Source: Segetibacter aerophilus (lineage in GTDB: Bacteria > Bacteroidota > Bacteroidia > Chitinophagales > Chitinophagaceae). Taken from it: a stretch of 45,783 nt of DNA. Below are positions 1-8,690 of the stretch, piece after piece (the first letter of the stretch is position 1; every line of letters begins with the position of its first letter). The position numbers and the translations under genes were made by a program. Where the stretch lies: positions 1-45,783 of the forward strand of contig NZ_BJYT01000033.1 in NCBI RefSeq assembly GCF_007991655.1, given 5' to 3'. The notes below the pieces were generated by a model. It saw nothing but the letters and a program-made list of their open reading frames with translations. It did no database searches and was not told where the DNA came from.

Positions 1-294
1 AGTCGCGTTGCAAGAACGAAGCCCAGCGGCTTGACTTCTGACATGAGATGTTAGGTTCAACACAAATATCTAGGTTAAAAAAATATAACTTAAAAGACAT
101 CTCTAATCGGGCAACGGGGTATTCCCGAATTTGATTTTGCTAAATAAGCATCCTTTCAAGCAAAGCAACCTACCGCCAAAATATTCACCTCAATTTGCGG
201 TGGCTTCACCGCGTTTCCACAAGCATGTACCTAACCCTTGTTGCAGCGGTATAAGCCGCACACTAGATTTGTTACATCAATTAAAAATATCACG
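1..294. other. Left-edge noncoding stretch
   Basis: I see no convincing gene here. A GC-rich hairpin with arms GCGGTG (197-202) and CACCGC (207-212) and a GCTT loop lies in the middle. It may end an upstream transcript that starts outside the window, but no clear T tract follows it. The last 60 bases hold the candidate promoter of the LiaF-like gene. Confidence 0.4.
241..271 (+). promoter_or_regulatory. Bacteroidota-type promoter of the LiaF-like gene
   Basis: TAGATTTG at 264-271 matches the TAnnTTTG box at about -7 that Bacteroidota primary sigma factors use. A TTG at 241-243 lies 20 bases upstream, close to the usual spacing of about 19 for the -33 box. Transcription would start near 278, leaving a leader of about 17 nt before the ATG at 295. 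This is a consensus match only. Confidence 0.55.
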
Positions 295-1053
295 ATGGAA
301 CAGGATCAGTATAAAAGCAAAGGACGTATATCGACAGGATTATTTCTTGTGGGAGCAGGTGTATTATTATTTGCTTTTAAAATGGGTGCGCCTTTGCCCG
401 CCTGGCTCTTCAGCTGGCCGGTACTACTCATTTCCATTGGCCTGCTGATTGGTATCAGGCATAATTTCAAAAACCCCGGGGGCTTCATTCTTATCATCAT
501 TGGTAGCCTAAACCTTGTTGATCGCTTAAACCCCAACTTGAATTTCCAGGCTTACATAGCGCCTTTAATCTTCATTCTGTTGGGACTGGTATTCATTTTC
601 AAACCATCAAGAACCTGTAAGCATGGGAGAAAAAGAAGAATTGGAGAAGAAGAATTTGCTCACGCTACCAACGCACCTTACACTCCTGAGCAGGACGAAA
701 AAAAAAATGACGATGCCGACTACATAAATTCAATCTCTGTTTTTGGTGGAGTAAAGAAAAATATCTTAACCAAAAACTTTAAAGGGGGCGAAATAACTTG
801 TTTTATGGGCGGCGCTGAATTCAATCTTTCGCAGGCTGATATTCAGCATCACGTCGTGCTCGAAGTAACCCAGGTTTTTGGTGGAACGAAGTTAATTGTG
901 CCCGCAAACTGGCATGTAAAAACCGAAGTGGTTACCGTCTTTGGTGGCATCGAAGACAAACGACCTTTACAGGCAGGAAACATAAATTACGATAAAGTGC
1001 TTGAGTTGGTGGGTACGACGGTGTTCGGGGGAATTGATATAAGGAGTTATTGA
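295..1053 (+). CDS. LiaF-like membrane protein (cell-wall stress response family)
   Basis: A 252-aa protein. The first ~105 residues hold about four hydrophobic segments (near 13-30, 36-53, 62-75 and 86-102), resembling the LiaI/LiaF-type transmembrane domain. A charged Lys/Arg/Glu linker follows. The last ~100 residues repeat the phrase V-F-G-G four times in a beta-rich pattern typical of the C-terminal domain of LiaF (cell-wall-active antibiotic response). In Firmicutes, LiaF restrains the LiaSR two-component system at the membrane. The partner in Bacteroidota is unknown, although a LytS/LytTR pair lies 0.8 kb downstream. The ATG at 295 is preferred over an in-frame start at 238 because the protein begins just before the first membrane segment and a promoter box sits at 264-271. 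Family assignment is good; function is inferred. Confidence 0.8.
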   Translation: MEQDQYKSKGRISTGLFLVGAGVLLFAFKMGAPLPAWLFSWPVLLISIGLLIGIRHNFKNPGGFILIIIGSLNLVDRLNPNLNFQAYIAPLIFILLGLVFIFKPSRTCKHGRKRRIGEEEFAHATNAPYTPEQDEKKNDDADYINSISVFGGVKKNILTKNFKGGEITCFMGGAEFNLSQADIQHHVVLEVTQVFGGTKLIVPANWHVKTEVVTVFGGIEDKRPLQAGNINYDKVLELVGTTVFGGIDIRSY

Positions 1054-1126
1054 GATGGAAGTTAGCAGTTGCCGAATACATGTGTTGGTTTTGAGTTTTG
1101 GGTTTTGAGTTTCGGGTTCTGAGTTG

Positions 1127-1166
1127 ACTTTTTACTTTTTACTTTTTACTTTTGACTTTTTACTTT
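1127..1166. repeat. 7-bp tandem repeat (ACTTTTT x ~5.7)
   Basis: ACTTTTT is repeated from 1127 to 1166 with one variant unit (ACTTTTG at 1148). It lies in the noncoding tail after the LiaF-like gene. Such simple repeats can vary in copy number by slippage. No regulatory role is visible. Confidence 0.85.
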
Positions 1167-1190
1167 GCTACCAACTCACCAGCTTCCTTC

Positions 1191-1220
1191 AACATCCTTG
1201 TGTCACTCACTTTTACTTGT
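1191..1220. repeat. Dispersed GTGTCAC motif, copy 1
   Basis: The + strand reads CATCCTTGTGTCACTCACTT followed by TTACT. Two related copies occur at 8522-8550 and 13790-13815, sharing roughly TTGTGTCACnC.CTT.TACT. All three are intergenic. Function unknown; see findings. Confidence 0.55.
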
Positions 1221-1456
1221 ACAACTTTATTCGACTTTTAAAAAAAGACCCACAAAAAACTTTAAAGCTGAACGGAGCGTCGCAACCAAAGCCATAACAA
1301 AGAACAACTGCTGAAAACCAAAACAACAAACAAAAACCAACAAGTAAGTCAGAAACGCTCTAATCCAACTCGCGATTTTCGACTTACGACTTACGGTTCT
1401 ACTCTCACAACTCAAAACCCAAAACTTAAAACTTCAAATCCTTCAAACTGACTCAT

Positions 1457-1816
1457 ATGAAATGGTACATGGCAAAAATTGTTTACCAAATCGTTTGTGG
1501 TGACGGACAGCACACGCCGCAATTTGATGAACAGCTAAGGCTGATACATGCGCATAATCAATTGCACGCTTTTCATAAGGCACGCGATATGGGAAAGCAT
1601 GAAGAAGACTGTTTCTTAAACGACCTAAACAAGCCTGTTCATTGGAAATTTATAGACGTCGCAGAAATTGTGGTGATAGATGACCTCGCTGACGGAGCCG
1701 AGGTCTACTCTAAAATTTGTGAAGAAGATGATGAAGAAAACTACATTCGCACCATACATTTAAGGGCTGCTGCTTTGCGCGAAAACAGTTCGCACGAGTT
1801 ATTGGCGTTAAACTAA
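1457..1816 (+). CDS. DUF4288 family protein
   Basis: A 119-aa, acidic, probably cytoplasmic protein. The opening W-Y-x-A-K-I-V-Y-Q-I, then a G-D-G-x-H-T-x-Q-F-D-E-Q-x-R-L-I stretch (residues ~16-31), and V-H-W-K-F-I-D-V (near 61-68), match the pattern I associate with DUF4288, a Bacteroidota family of unknown role. The ATG at 1457 places the conserved W-Y at residues 3-4; an in-frame ATG at 1469 would remove them. The histidine kinase gene starts 13 bases after the stop, so the two may be cotranscribed. No catalytic motif is apparent. Confidence 0.72.
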   Translation: MKWYMAKIVYQIVCGDGQHTPQFDEQLRLIHAHNQLHAFHKARDMGKHEEDCFLNDLNKPVHWKFIDVAEIVVIDDLADGAEVYSKICEEDDEENYIRTIHLRAAALRENSSHELLALN

Positions 1817-1829
1817 AACCAACTGTTTC

Positions 1830-2870
1830 TTGTCGGCATCATCTTTATCAGATAAAAAATTTAAACTGGCTTTTACCGGATGGTGGCTGGTACTGACCCT
1901 GATGCATGCAGTTGTTTTAAAAGATTTTGGAGTACCAGGATTGACCTCCGTGATTGATGCAATTATAAGTAATGTTTTACTGGCTGGCACCTGTTTACTC
2001 ATTAGCAATAACATGCGTTATTACCTGCCGCGACAGGAAAGATATTGGTATGTGCTAATCATTAGTCTGGGTTTGGCTGCTGCATGGCTGGCCATACTAC
2101 GATTGATTTTACGGTCGTTTTTCAGCGACGATGAATCGTATATGATCTTCCTGAAGCAATCTTATGTGTTACGATATGGAATTGCATTTTTAATGGTTGG
2201 TTGTATGGCAATGATGAGTTTATCGTGGTACACACAACAGGAGCAAAAAGAAGCCGATGCAAGAAAAGCGGATGCGGAGAAACTGGCAAAAGATGCAGAA
2301 CTTTTTAAACTCAGGCAACAGCTGCAACCGCACTTTTTGTTTAACAGCCTCAACTCCATCAGTGCTCTTACCGGAACTCAACCCGAAAAAGCGAGGCATA
2401 TGATTCAGCAGCTTTCAGACTTTCTGAGGGGAACTTTACGAAAAGACGAAATGCTATGGAGTACGTTTGAAGAGGAACTGCAGCACCTGCAATTGTATCT
2501 CGACATTGAAAAGGTACGCTTTGGATATCGTCTTCAAACAGATATTACAACTGATGATGACGTTCTTCGGATGAAACTTCCTTCTATGTTATTACAGCCG
2601 ATTGTAGAGAACGCGATTAAGTTTGGGCTGTACGACACCATAGGTGAAGTTGTGATAACAATCGCTGCAAAGAATGTAAACAAAGCCTTACAAGTGAGTG
2701 TACAAAACCCGTTTGATATGGAGACGACACAACCCCTTCATGGTACCGGCTTTGGTCTTTCATCGGTTCAGAGACGACTATTTTTGCTATTTGCCCGACA
2801 CGATTTATTGCAAACAAAATCGCGCGACAACTATTTTGTAACCACTGTTACCATTCCGCAGGTAATATAA
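1830..2870 (+). CDS. LytS-type sensor histidine kinase
   Basis: A 346-aa inner-membrane kinase of the His_kinase (LytS/YehU) family. About four hydrophobic segments fill residues ~15-135. A short Ala/Lys/Glu-rich coiled linker follows, then the phosphoacceptor block L-Q-P-H-F-L-F-N-S-L-N-S with His at residue 168. The ATP-binding domain shows Q-P-I-V-E-N-A-I-K-F-G (N box) and G-T-G-F-G-L (G box). No periplasmic sensor domain is visible, so the signal is probably sensed in or near the membrane. The start is TTG at 1830, because no ATG lies near it after the upstream stop at 1816; the next ATG (1902) would cut into the first membrane segment. It forms an operon with the LytTR regulator 5 bases downstream, its likely phosphotransfer partner. 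Confidence 0.9.
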   Translation: MSASSLSDKKFKLAFTGWWLVLTLMHAVVLKDFGVPGLTSVIDAIISNVLLAGTCLLISNNMRYYLPRQERYWYVLIISLGLAAAWLAILRLILRSFFSDDESYMIFLKQSYVLRYGIAFLMVGCMAMMSLSWYTQQEQKEADARKADAEKLAKDAELFKLRQQLQPHFLFNSLNSISALTGTQPEKARHMIQQLSDFLRGTLRKDEMLWSTFEEELQHLQLYLDIEKVRFGYRLQTDITTDDDVLRMKLPSMLLQPIVENAIKFGLYDTIGEVVITIAAKNVNKALQVSVQNPFDMETTQPLHGTGFGLSSVQRRLFLLFARHDLLQTKSRDNYFVTTVTIPQVI

Positions 2871-2875
2871 ATAAT

Positions 2876-3607
2876 ATGAAAGCAGTAATTATTGATGATG
2901 AGCCTTTAGCCAGGAGTATTGTAAAAGAATACCTTCAATCACATCCCAAAATAGAAGTACTGCAAGAGTGCAACGATGGTTTTGAAGGTGTAAAAGCAAT
3001 TAATCAACACGCGCCGGATTTGATCTTTTTAGACATACAAATGCCAAAGATCAATGGGTTTGAAATGCTTGAGTTAATAGAAAATCCCCCTAATGTAATC
3101 TTTACAACAGCCTTTGAAGAATTTGCTATAAAAGCTTTTGAAACGCATGCAGTAGATTATCTACTCAAGCCTTTTGGCAAAGAGCGTTTCGATAAAGCGA
3201 TTCAAAAATTATTGCAGACAAAATCAACTTCTCCGCAGACGCAGGCAGTGTTAGAAACCGCCGCACAGTCACCAACTCAAAGCAACAGGGTAGTTGTAAA
3301 AGATGGCGGGAAAATTAAGATTATTCCGCTTGCTCAAATCAACTACCTCGAAGCAGCAGATGATTATGTAAAGATCTTTACCAATGATGGCAGTTTTCTA
3401 AAAAGGAAGACGATGTCATATTTTGAACAGTTCCTTCAACCGGAGCAGTTCATCAGAGTCCATCGTTCTTATATCGTAAACGTTCAACTCATCACCCGCA
3501 TCGATCCCCATGAAAAAGATACCCAGGTTGTTTTATTAACAACAGGGGCAAGGCTGCCGGTAAGCAAAGCAGGATATGCGAAATTGAGAGAGGTGTTGGG
3601 GATTTAG
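2876..3607 (+). CDS. LytTR-family response regulator
   Basis: A 243-aa two-component regulator. An N-terminal receiver domain (residues 1-~120) has the acidic pair D7-D8, the phosphoacceptor D53 in F-L-D-I-Q-M-P, and K-P-F near 108. A linker rich in Thr/Gln/Ser follows, then a LytTR DNA-binding domain (~140-240) with I-N-Y-L-E-A-A-D-D-Y-V and F-I-R-V-H-R-S-Y-I-V-N. LytTR proteins bind direct repeats upstream of target genes. It starts 5 bases after the LytS-type kinase and almost surely receives phosphate from it. Targets cannot be read from this window, though the LiaF-like gene is a nearby candidate. Confidence 0.93.
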   Translation: MKAVIIDDEPLARSIVKEYLQSHPKIEVLQECNDGFEGVKAINQHAPDLIFLDIQMPKINGFEMLELIENPPNVIFTTAFEEFAIKAFETHAVDYLLKPFGKERFDKAIQKLLQTKSTSPQTQAVLETAAQSPTQSNRVVVKDGGKIKIIPLAQINYLEAADDYVKIFTNDGSFLKRKTMSYFEQFLQPEQFIRVHRSYIVNVQLITRIDPHEKDTQVVLLTTGARLPVSKAGYAKLREVLGI

Positions 3608-3725
3608 GGACGAGTTGCGAGTTTAGAGTTTAAAGTTTTGCGTTACCCGTTACCAGTTGCCTGTTTCCGATTTGGAGTTCTGGTTTGGGTTTAAATTTTT
3701 GAGTTTGTGGTTGAGGTTAGATGTT
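3608..3725. other. G/T-rich tail after the LytTR gene
   Basis: The + strand after the stop at 3607 is built of GAGTTT, GTTTTG and TGGGTTT words. It resembles the tail after the LiaF-like gene (1057-1166). It contains GTTGCCTGTT, which reappears on the opposite strand at 4350-4362. Together the two stretches bracket the toxin-antitoxin pair. Confidence 0.5.
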
Positions 3726-4025
3726 TTAGTTAAAGGGGTTTTTTCTGGGATCTTGCCTCATGTCGATAATACTTAACAAGGTAATTCTTGATGGAAAAAT
3801 TTTGTAGTAGATTTTACTGTGGGGCTTCAATATTATACTTCTCACATTTTTTCTCGTGACTAATGGTCTTCCTATTTCAGGACGAGTTGAAACCTTGTTC
3901 AACTGTAAATCCAATCTGAGAATAAAATCAAAGGCCGTTTTCCTTCCAAACTCCGTTTCAATAAAGCCACATATATCATTTAGCTTTTTTCTGAATGTAG
4001 GTGTAGTAATTATGCTTCTTTCCAT
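3726..4025 (-). CDS. RelE/ParE-type toxin of a type II toxin-antitoxin system
   Basis: A 99-aa basic protein with the ParE/RelE plan: an N-terminal helix rich in F-R-K-K-L, a second helix (F-I-E-T-E-F-G-R-K-T), G-R-P-L near residue 53, and a C-terminal strand ending I-I-D-M-R-Q-D-P-R-K. ParE members poison gyrase and RelE members cut mRNA on the ribosome; which applies here cannot be told. The gene is second in the pair and its start overlaps the end of the antitoxin gene by 16 bases, as is usual for translationally coupled toxin-antitoxin genes. Confidence 0.82.
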   Translation of the reverse strand: MERSIITTPTFRKKLNDICGFIETEFGRKTAFDFILRLDLQLNKVSTRPEIGRPLVTRKNVRSIILKPHSKIYYKIFPSRITLLSIIDMRQDPRKNPFN

Positions 4026-4249
4026 TTATTGTCTAACTCACTTTTGAAACTTTTCCAATCTTGTAATCCCGTTTCATCATTTGCTTCTTTTAACGCCATA
4101 TCCAATTCCTCTAACTGTTTCGAGGTAAGTCCGTCAGTGCTTGATTCTAAAGCATAAGCAGCTAAATCTTCTTTCAATAGATTTAGAGTCTGTTCATCTT
4201 CAATCGAATCAATTATTTTATGTAATTCCTTTTTTAAATCCTGCATCAT
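4010..4249 (-). CDS. Antitoxin partner of the RelE/ParE-type toxin
   Basis: A 79-aa acidic, mostly helical protein (L-K-K-E-L, E-D-E-Q-T-L-N-L-L-K-E-D-L, Q-L-E-E-L-D-M-A-L). Size, charge and position directly upstream of the toxin fit an antitoxin that binds and neutralises it and usually represses the shared promoter. There is no clear ribbon-helix-helix or helix-turn-helix signature, so family placement is uncertain. Assignment rests mainly on genomic context and the 16-base overlap with the toxin gene. Confidence 0.75.
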   Translation of the reverse strand: MMQDLKKELHKIIDSIEDEQTLNLLKEDLAAYALESSTDGLTSKQLEELDMALKEANDETGLQDWKSFKSELDNKWKEA

Positions 4250-4396
4250 ACTATGACATCATTGTTTCTTAAAGTTATGTTTTTCTGCCCTAAAACGTTC
4301 CTTCCTGCTTAAAGTGCTAGACATCCAGCCCGCTTCACTGACAACCGGGTAACAGGCAACCTAAAACCCAAACCCCAAAACCTTAAACTCAAAACC

Positions 4397-5899
4397 TCAA
4401 ACCATCACTTTCTTTAAAGCCGTATAAGCCGGTCCTTCCAACACTTCACCATCTATTGAAAACCGGCTTCCGTGACAGGGACAGTCCCATGATTGCTCAA
4501 CTTCATTCCAATGATTGATACATCCCATATGAGTACATATAGCTGATACAACGTGCAACTTTCCACTTGCATCCCGATGAACGCCACATTTCTTACCATC
4601 TACCTCCATTACTTTTCCCTGGCCAACTGCAACCTCGGCAAATTCATCAGCTTCATTTTTTGTGAATCGGTCTTTTACAAACTCAAAGGCAACGTTTACA
4701 TTCTCCTTAATAAACTGTTTGGCAGAAGCGAGCGGAGTGACGCGAGACGCATCGTATGTTTTAGCCCACTTATTTTGTTTTCCTAAAATCTCGTCAGAAA
4801 TAATCATCGAAGCAAGCGTTCCATAAGTTAGGCCGTCTGCTGAAAACCCGGTAGCGATATAAGTTTTCGAATTACCTGAACTTAATCCGATATAAGGAAT
4901 GCCGTCTGCGGCTTTGAATTGCTGCGCTGACCACCTAAACTCAACCGACCTCACATCGTAACGCTCACGTAAAAACTTCTCGAGGTTGTCATAGCATTCA
5001 TGGTTATCCTCTTTTTGCCCTACTTTATGCATTTCGCCTAAAACCATCAATATTTTGCCCTTAGAAGTATCGTAGGTACGCATTGAATAATGTTCCTGCT
5101 TCACTCCATCCCAATCCCACCAGACCCCGTCTGCAGGATAGCTTCCGTTTAATGTGACTCCAACTGCATATTCACGGTATGGCCCCATGTTCATGTGCAC
5201 TGCATAAATACCCTTAGGACTATGAGTAGCCATAATTACCTGCGAGGCTGTAACTGTCCCACCGGCAGTCTTTACAGTGCATGTTTCGCCTTCCGTTACA
5301 TCATCAACTTTGGTTAGTTCGTAAACAGAACAATTCCCCGATACAATCTTTTTTGATAATGCCTTCACATACTCCAAAGGATTAAACTGTGCCTGTTTTT
5401 TAACTGTAAATCCTGTTTCTATTTTTAAGGGAATAGCGAAACTTTTACTAACTGTCAGACCTGCATCTTCTGCCGCTTGCATTTCCTTTTCTACAAAGGA
5501 TTTTCCAGCTTCACCTTCAGTAAACAAAGTCCATGGCACCCGCTTGAAATCACATTGAATATTTAACTCCGTAATTACTGTCTCGATAAAATCAACTGCG
5601 GCAGCCCTTGACTCTACCACCTCTTTTATTTTTTGCTCGTCAAACTTAGACTTTACGTTATGTAGTCCGGGGCTTCCTATCGTGCAATACAGGTTACCGG
5701 TAGAAGATCCGGTTGCGCCTTCCCCAATTTTTCTGGCTTCAAGCACAGCCACTTTTTTTCCTGCCTTTGATAAAATATATGCCGCTGTTAACCCGGTTAT
5801 TCCGCCGCCGACAATTGCTACATCCACGGTAATATCAGTTCGCAGCGGAGAAAATGAAGTTTCCTCCGCCTTGTCTTTCCATATTGAAATGCTGCTCAT
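4397..5899 (-). CDS. FAD-dependent oxidoreductase with C-terminal Rieske [2Fe-2S] domain
   Basis: A 500-aa two-domain protein. The N-terminus carries a dinucleotide-binding motif (V-A-I-V-G-G-G-I-T-G-L-T-A-A, near residues 28-41) followed by a DAO-type (glycine/D-amino-acid oxidase-like) flavoprotein fold to about residue 400. The last ~75 residues form a Rieske domain with C-T-H-M-G-C and C-P-C-H-G-S, which supply the two Cys and two His ligands of a [2Fe-2S] cluster. Fusions of this type occur in many bacteria and probably pass electrons from FAD to the cluster; the substrate is unknown. There is no signal peptide, so it is probably cytoplasmic. It is monocistronic, and its stop lies next to the G/T-rich element at 4340-4405. 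Confidence 0.9.
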   Translation of the reverse strand: MSSISIWKDKAEETSFSPLRTDITVDVAIVGGGITGLTAAYILSKAGKKVAVLEARKIGEGATGSSTGNLYCTIGSPGLHNVKSKFDEQKIKEVVESRAAAVDFIETVITELNIQCDFKRVPWTLFTEGEAGKSFVEKEMQAAEDAGLTVSKSFAIPLKIETGFTVKKQAQFNPLEYVKALSKKIVSGNCSVYELTKVDDVTEGETCTVKTAGGTVTASQVIMATHSPKGIYAVHMNMGPYREYAVGVTLNGSYPADGVWWDWDGVKQEHYSMRTYDTSKGKILMVLGEMHKVGQKEDNHECYDNLEKFLRERYDVRSVEFRWSAQQFKAADGIPYIGLSSGNSKTYIATGFSADGLTYGTLASMIISDEILGKQNKWAKTYDASRVTPLASAKQFIKENVNVAFEFVKDRFTKNEADEFAEVAVGQGKVMEVDGKKCGVHRDASGKLHVVSAICTHMGCINHWNEVEQSWDCPCHGSRFSIDGEVLEGPAYTALKKVMV

Positions 5900-6051
5900 A
5901 ATGTTTGATTAAAGTGTTAGAAGAAACAATTAGATATTCAAAAAAGTTTATCTATAAAAAACTAATGCCATCGACAGGGGAAGGTCTGGAATAAACAGGG
6001 TCTACTTCAAAAGAAGCTAAACTTGAAATTCAAGAAAATAAGTACAAAACG

Positions 6052-6094
6052 AAACGGGAGTTGGATGTTTCTAGTAAACAATCCACTCCCGTTT
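6052..6094 (-). terminator. Hairpin terminator downstream of the alpha-galactosidase gene
   Basis: Arms 6052-6066 and 6081-6094 pair over 14 bp with one bulged T (AAACGGGAG against CTCCCGTTT, then TGGAT against ATCCA) around a 14-nt loop. It sits 47 bases past the stop of the minus-strand gene ending at 6141. On that strand it is followed by a T-rich run, as expected of an intrinsic terminator. Confidence 0.7.
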
Positions 6095-6140
6095 AATTTT
6101 AAAAAATGCCGTCAACTTAATTAAGCCCGGCTAGCCCATT

Positions 6141-8336
6141 CTACTTGGCTTCCTCTATTTGCAACACTACGCTCATGCGATTTGAATTGACGCCGGGGTT
6201 GTAGCCAACAGTCATTAAATAATCTCCGGAGTAGCTGTTATTCGACCCGTTTCCAAAACGAGATTCCTGGTAGATATTGATCTCTCTTATTTTATATTTT
6301 TTAGCGGGATCTAAACCTTTGAGCTTTATTGGCGATAAGCTTCCAGCTCCATAACGGTTACTGGTTATATAATTAAACATTACCGCCTTGTCTTTTAATT
6401 CATTTACATACATGACAGAGGCGTATGGATTTTCACGGGGATCAGCCAGCCGATACATGTCTCCCTGCCAGATAATGGTTTTTATTGAATCATATGTTTT
6501 AACTGCCTTTTGCGCAAATTCCAAATCTTTCGGGGAGAGTTTGCTCACAACAATATCAAACCCCAGCTTACCCATCATAGCCACATCGGTTCTATATTTA
6601 AGCGGTTGCTTTCCCCAGTCAGTAACGTGGTTACTATGTGATATAGCTGGGTAGAAATAAGAGTACTCGTATTGAATAAATACCCTTTCCAATGGATCAG
6701 TATTATCGCTTAACCAGAACTCGTTGAAGTATTTCAATGCGCCATAATCCACTCTTCCGCCACCACCGGAGCATAACATCATCTCCACTTTAGGGTACTT
6801 AGCCCTTACCCTATCAAGCACGTTGTAAAGGCCCTTTACATAATCAACATACAAATGCGATTGTTTCTCGAGAAAGGAAGAATATGCATTGTAAATAACG
6901 GCGTTGCAATCCCACTTGATAAACGCGAGATTAGGGTTTTTAGTGAAGAGTGTATCGAGGATACCGAAAACGAAATTCTGCACCTTCGGATTACTTAAAT
7001 CAAGCACCAACTGGTTGCGGTATAAATGCTCCTGGCGATTGGGCTGTTTAATCACCCACTCCGGATGTTTTAAATACAAATCACTTTTAGGATTTACCAT
7101 CTCTGGCTCTACCCAGATACCAAACTTCACCCCGTTATTCTCGGCTTCTCTTACAAGAAAACCAACACCATGTGGAAGCTTTTTTACATTCTCCTGCCAG
7201 TCGCCCAAACCGGCCCTGTCATTGTTCCTGGGGTAATTATTACCGAACCATCCATCATCCAATAAAAACAGATCAACCCCTAATTTTTTAGTGTCTTTCA
7301 ACAGACCCGCTAGAATCGGTTCATCGAAATTGAAAAACGTTGCTTCCCAGTTATTCAGCAAAGTCATCCTGTCGCCTTTGCCGTCATACAGTTTGTAATT
7401 TCTTGCCCAACGATGCAAGTTCCGGCTCGCTTCCCCCGTTCCTTTATCTGAGAAAGTGAACACGAAAGCAGGTGTTTCGAATTGTTGATTCGGCTTCAGA
7501 GTATATTCAGAAGCAAATGGATTTATACCCGCAATCAACCGAAGATTATTTAATGGATCTACTTCAAGATCTACTTTAAAATTTCCAGACCATTCCAATT
7601 GCCCTAACAAAACTTTTCCCTCATCCTCTGTCGCCGGCTTATCCAATGACACCATAAAAGTTGGCGGCTGGTACAGGTGCGCTCTTGTTCCCAACTTCGT
7701 GTCCAGCACTTTTATTCCCGCAGTTAAACGAGTTACTTCAGGTTGCATTTCCTTTGCCCAATCACCATGAAACTGCTTCAGCCAATATTGATCGCCGGTT
7801 AAGTATAAATTAGCGGACGCATACTTTTGCAAAGTCACATTTCCCTTCTCTTTGTTGCGTATCACCGTCCATTGCTCCACGACATCTTCCTTGTAATAAA
7901 CCTTAAAAAACAAACTCACTTCCAGCGCATAAGCAGAGTCTCTGAGCAGAATATTGGTAACCGAAACATTGGCATCAGTCTTTTCAACAGCACTACTTAC
8001 AAAATATAGATCGAGCGAAGTATTGCCGTTTGCATGCCTTACCTCAATGGCCGGTTCTACCAGGTTACGCGAACCCGCAGGCGTATAAGCAGAATTAAGT
8101 ATGCCGGAGTAATCGTCTCCCCTTCTATACATCTGGCGCACAAATCTGTATTCACTCGTGTCTTTTAGTTTCGTTCCAAAGTACGCGGTCGATACCCTTA
8201 GGTCGTTACCAACTTGTAATGCTATAACGTTGTGTTGGGTTTCAATTGGGATGATTTGGTTTCTTTGGGCAAATGATATAGAAACAGAAAATGTAAATAA
8301 AACTGAGAGCAACTTTTTAGACCGGCAAACATTCAT
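6141..8336 (-). CDS. Secreted GH36 alpha-galactosidase
   Basis: A 731-aa protein with a signal peptide (basic start, hydrophobic core, cleavage near S-F-A-Q at ~23), so it acts in the periplasm or on the cell surface. It matches glycoside hydrolase family 36: an N-terminal beta-sandwich, a central barrel and a C-terminal beta domain. The catalytic nucleophile is D476 in I-K-W-D-C-N, and the acid/base is D544 in W-L-S-D-N-T-D-P. The loop C-S-G-G-G-G-R-V-D lies between them and G-I-W-V-E-P-E-M-V just before. These enzymes remove alpha-1,6-linked galactose from raffinose-type sugars or galactomannan, with retention of configuration. Length is normal for the family. It stands alone with its own terminator, and no susC/susD pair is nearby. 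Confidence 0.92.
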   Translation of the reverse strand: MNVCRSKKLLSVLFTFSVSISFAQRNQIIPIETQHNVIALQVGNDLRVSTAYFGTKLKDTSEYRFVRQMYRRGDDYSGILNSAYTPAGSRNLVEPAIEVRHANGNTSLDLYFVSSAVEKTDANVSVTNILLRDSAYALEVSLFFKVYYKEDVVEQWTVIRNKEKGNVTLQKYASANLYLTGDQYWLKQFHGDWAKEMQPEVTRLTAGIKVLDTKLGTRAHLYQPPTFMVSLDKPATEDEGKVLLGQLEWSGNFKVDLEVDPLNNLRLIAGINPFASEYTLKPNQQFETPAFVFTFSDKGTGEASRNLHRWARNYKLYDGKGDRMTLLNNWEATFFNFDEPILAGLLKDTKKLGVDLFLLDDGWFGNNYPRNNDRAGLGDWQENVKKLPHGVGFLVREAENNGVKFGIWVEPEMVNPKSDLYLKHPEWVIKQPNRQEHLYRNQLVLDLSNPKVQNFVFGILDTLFTKNPNLAFIKWDCNAVIYNAYSSFLEKQSHLYVDYVKGLYNVLDRVRAKYPKVEMMLCSGGGGRVDYGALKYFNEFWLSDNTDPLERVFIQYEYSYFYPAISHSNHVTDWGKQPLKYRTDVAMMGKLGFDIVVSKLSPKDLEFAQKAVKTYDSIKTIIWQGDMYRLADPRENPYASVMYVNELKDKAVMFNYITSNRYGAGSLSPIKLKGLDPAKKYKIREINIYQESRFGNGSNNSYSGDYLMTVGYNPGVNSNRMSVVLQIEEAK

Positions 8337-8521
8337 TTTTATGAATTTGGTTTTTTAATTTAAAACGTGGAGGTGAGTGTAACTCCGTAAAAATAATGAG
8401 GTTCAATTGAATAAGATGTGGCAATATTATTTCTATAAAAAAGATTAGAGAAATTGAATTTACCAGTTGTGGTTTGAACCTTTATCGATCCTTTTTGGGC
8501 TCGGGCATAATCTCTTTAATC

Positions 8522-8550
8522 AACATTGTTGTGTCACTCCCTTGTACTTA
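8522..8550. repeat. Dispersed GTGTCAC motif, copy 2
   Basis: The + strand reads AACATTGTTGTGTCACTCCC followed by TTGTACTTA, closely matching the copies at 1191 and 13790. It lies 185 bp upstream of the GH36 start on the minus strand. Confidence 0.55.
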
Positions 8551-8682
8551 TAAATCTTTTATCAGGCCTTTTAGGTGCAGCAGTTATGTTTCCTTGCCCT
8601 ACAAACATATTTTTCACAATAACATAAAAAGCCTTTAAAAAAGTAATAACTAAGGCCCAATCCTAATGTCAACGGGATATTT

Positions 8683-8690
8683 TAAATTTG
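8683..8690 (+). promoter_or_regulatory. Candidate -7 box for the map-like gene
   Basis: TAAATTTG matches the Bacteroidota TAnnTTTG box and sits 51 bases before the ATG at 8742. No TTTG-like -33 box occurs at the expected spacing, so support is partial. Confidence 0.4.

Larger units (their letters stand above)
1054..1456. other. Low-complexity intergenic region
   Basis: No gene is supported. Just after the stop codon at 1053 the + strand becomes G/T-rich (1090-1125, GTTTTGAG-type words) and then a 7-bp simple repeat. A short copy of the dispersed GTGTCAC motif lies at 1191-1220. The right end (about 1385-1445) is A/C-rich with CAAAACCCAAAAC-type words, roughly the inverse of the left tail. 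A possible 62-codon minus-strand frame (1227-1415) shows no family likeness and is probably chance. Confidence 0.5.
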
